Assembly: GCA_009767595.1 (NCBI GenBank)
Contig: VSDK01025594.1
Location: 1,259-65,258, forward strand
Reading direction: 5' to 3'
Length of the DNA: 64,000 nt
From: Symbiodinium kawagutii
Lineage: Eukaryota; Sar; Dinophyceae; Suessiales; Symbiodiniaceae
The notes beneath the pieces are model-generated. The model was not told the DNA's origin, did no database searches, and worked only from the letters and a program-made list of their open reading frames with translations. Within the stretch, counting starts at the first letter, position 1. Each line of letters opens with the position of its first letter. The position numbers were made by a program, and so were the translations under genes. Of this stretch, positions 62,575-64,000 are shown piece by piece.

Positions 62575-62787
62575 GAACAACGACAACAACAGCAGCAGCA
62601 GCAACAACAACAACAACAACCAACTGAAGCACATGTACCAGCCTTGGTTCCTCCGAATGACTTTTGGATCCTGGGCACTGGGAAGATGCCTCGATCTCCC
62701 AGGAGGGGAACTCAATTGGTCAACGCCGCCGACGTCGGGGCCCCATTTCGGTTCCCGTTTCGGATCCGACGTCAGGACTTTGCGTTG
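62575..62787 (+). CDS. Putative exon with poly-Gln
   Basis: CAG/CAA codons encode about a dozen Gln, then PTEAHVPALVPPNDFWILGT, GKMPRSPRRGTQLVNAADVG and FRFPFRIRRQDFAL; donor GTTG|GTGATG. The same Gln frame is open upstream (QQEQQVSEEHD) but broken by TAA at 62571, so the start is uncertain. The Asn-rich frame from ATG 62516 is an alternative. Confidence 0.6.
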
Positions 62788-63833
62788 GTGATGGCTGATA
62801 GCCAAGGGCCTGGTGTCCACTATGGTTTGTGGGTGATGTTGGGTGTTGATTCATGATGGGCGATATTAGGTGATGGTGGTTGATGATGCTTATAAGGATG
62901 GTTTGAACTCCAAGAAAGGATGACGGATAACCAGCAACCAGTCAGCCATCTGAAATGATCCGCGAGTTTTTCCGCTGAAGGATGGACATCGAAGGCAAGT
63001 TTTGGTCCCTTTATGCGACTTGAAGCCTTCCACTTTACCTGGTTAGGCAACCCCTGGCAGAGCGAATCAATGGCTTGTGCCCACAGATTGGGATCACTGG
63101 GCGGGCACGCCGCATCCAGCATTGCCAGGAATTGCCAGCAAAGCACATCGTTAATCACAGGCAATGATTGATGGCTACTAACTAGTGAATCATGTTCAAT
63201 CATGGTGAAACATGCTGGTGGTTTTATGTGATTTCTTGAGGAGTGCCATGTGGATGGCATTGGATGCCGACTCATGGATGGCCCAAGCCGCTGCTCCGAT
63301 CGCAGGTCTTAGACGCGATGGGCGATGACGAAGCAGTCGAAGAATTGTTCAAACAAGATCCGCTGCAAGAAGGTCCGACCAGTTTGGCCCAACTGCTGGC
63401 ATGGTCATGCAACCGATCATCAGAAAATTCTGGTGATTTCTTTCGCCTTGTTGGACACGAGTTTCCGGGAAATCGGCGGGTGGACTGTGGGTTGTGGATG
63501 TGCTGAGTGACGTAGGGTTAGTGCAGTTAGTGAATGTTTCATGCTTTGTGAATGAACTTACCCCTGGTGAATTTGACTTCGTTTGGCTGGTTGTGTCTAC
63601 ATCTTGTTTTCAACCTTTCCTGGGGATGAGTATTGCTCATAGACGATCGAAAGCGCAACGCTGGCTTTGGCTCTCCCACCAGTGCTGTCGGCTGCTCCGA
63701 GCCACGCGGTGCCGGGAGAGGTCTCCTTGAGGAGGAGGAGGAACCTGAGATCCCTCGAACGAAGTATCAACGGTGGCAGGCAGGGCGATCATTTGCATGG
63801 CGATGGCTGGGCATGAGCTATGAACAGCCATGA
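62575..63833 (+). CDS. 3' end of a poly-Gln gene, unrecognised
   Basis: Three plus-strand exons (about 62575-62787, 63306-63460, 63683-63833) join with phases 0/0 and 2/2 to a stop at 63831-63833. The product starts with a run of Gln, has a basic segment (FRFPFRIRRQDFAL), an acidic helical segment (GDDEAVEELFKQDPLQEG) and ends with EEEEEPEIPRTKYQRWQAGR and an aromatic tail. No family recognised. The start is not found. Confidence 0.55.
63038..63150 (-). CDS. Possible minus-strand exon
   Basis: Minus frame VINDVLCWQFLAMLDAACPP then SDPNLWAQAIDSLCQGLPNQ ends at a consensus AACCAG|GTAAAG donor. A plus frame (VRQPLAERINGLCPQIGITG) is also open. It could indicate an overlapping antisense gene or be chance. 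Confidence 0.3.
63306..63460 (+). CDS. Putative exon
   Basis: CGATCGCAG acceptor, CACGA|GTTTCC donor. Frame VLDAMGDDEAVEELFKQDPL, QEGPTSLAQLLAWSCNRSSE then NSGDFFRLVGH. Strongly protein-like. Confidence 0.7.
63683..63833 (+). CDS. Terminal exon
   Basis: CTCTCCCACCAG acceptor. Frame AVGCSEPRGAGRGLLEEEEE, PEIPRTKYQRWQAGRSFAWR then WLGMSYEQP and TGA at 63831-63833. Confidence 0.7.
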
Positions 63834-64000
63834 AGCATCTAGCCATCATGAACCAGCTGATGAACGATCGTGAACATTTACCATCCTTCGTGATCACTAT
63901 TGGGTTCACTGCCAGGTAATGTGAACAGGTGGGCTATGAGATGTTGTGAAATTCGGCTGGACATGGCCCTAGCATGAGCTGGTGAACCTTAGCAGCTTGT
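63834..64000. other. Downstream DNA, no gene seen
   Basis: CCATCATGAACC words, no obvious polyadenylation signal. Confidence 0.5.

Noticed and set aside
1..64000. tRNA, rRNA, snRNA genes and dinoflagellate spliced-leader relics
   Set aside because: I looked for clover-leaf-like GGTTCGANNCC boxes and the spliced-leader core but saw no convincing match; a covariance-model search would be decisive.

Overview
The window looks like nuclear DNA of an alga with a large, very intron-rich genome, most likely a dinoflagellate. The signs are short exons (about 30-200 nt) separated by introns of 0.1-3 kb, abundant microsatellites, and a secreted-type LamG (concanavalin-like) domain split over many phase-compatible exons. 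There is also a degenerate CCCTAAA/TTTAGGG tract, a telomere repeat type known from dinoflagellates and plants. No bacterial operons, phage genes, CRISPR arrays, rRNA or tRNA genes were seen. The taxonomic call is inference. No transcript evidence is available, and every exon boundary below is read by eye from AG acceptors, GT donors, codon-like composition and phase agreement. Because phase agreement was partly used to choose boundaries, it is supporting evidence rather than proof.

Layout. (A) 1.45-26.2 kb, plus strand: about 24 putative exons of one or more genes, ending in a serine/acidic tail at 26217. Exons from 17.2 to 23.8 kb rebuild a LamG-type jelly-roll domain. (B) 26.65-27.55 kb: a large tetranucleotide satellite. 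(C) 28.36-29.24 kb: a GC-rich patch of overlapping open frames that may be a decayed gene or element. (D) 30.27-33.10 kb: six phase-compatible plus-strand exons of an unrecognised protein. (E) 33.7-34.3 kb: one long minus-strand open frame. (F) 34.4-40 kb: a different sequence domain with telomere-like repeats, ATC satellites, A-rich DNA and few exons. (G) 40.05-61.75 kb: about 28 exons that can be chained through compatible phases into one plus-strand gene of unknown function. (H) 62.6-63.83 kb: three exons of another gene, with a poly-Gln start and a stop at 63833.

Two genome-scale patterns stand out. First, introns in the 1-33 and 42-64 kb parts tend to begin (after the donor) with G/T-rich GGTTGATGATGG-like DNA and end (before the acceptor) with the complementary CCATCATCAACC-like DNA. 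Many introns could therefore fold end to end, and the strand switch marks exons. Second, at least five families of short terminal-inverted-repeat elements (about 95-135 bp) are scattered through the introns, often within tens of bases of exon edges. One sits between two exon halves with a near-perfect 8-bp target duplication whose copy supplies the AG acceptor, as introners do.
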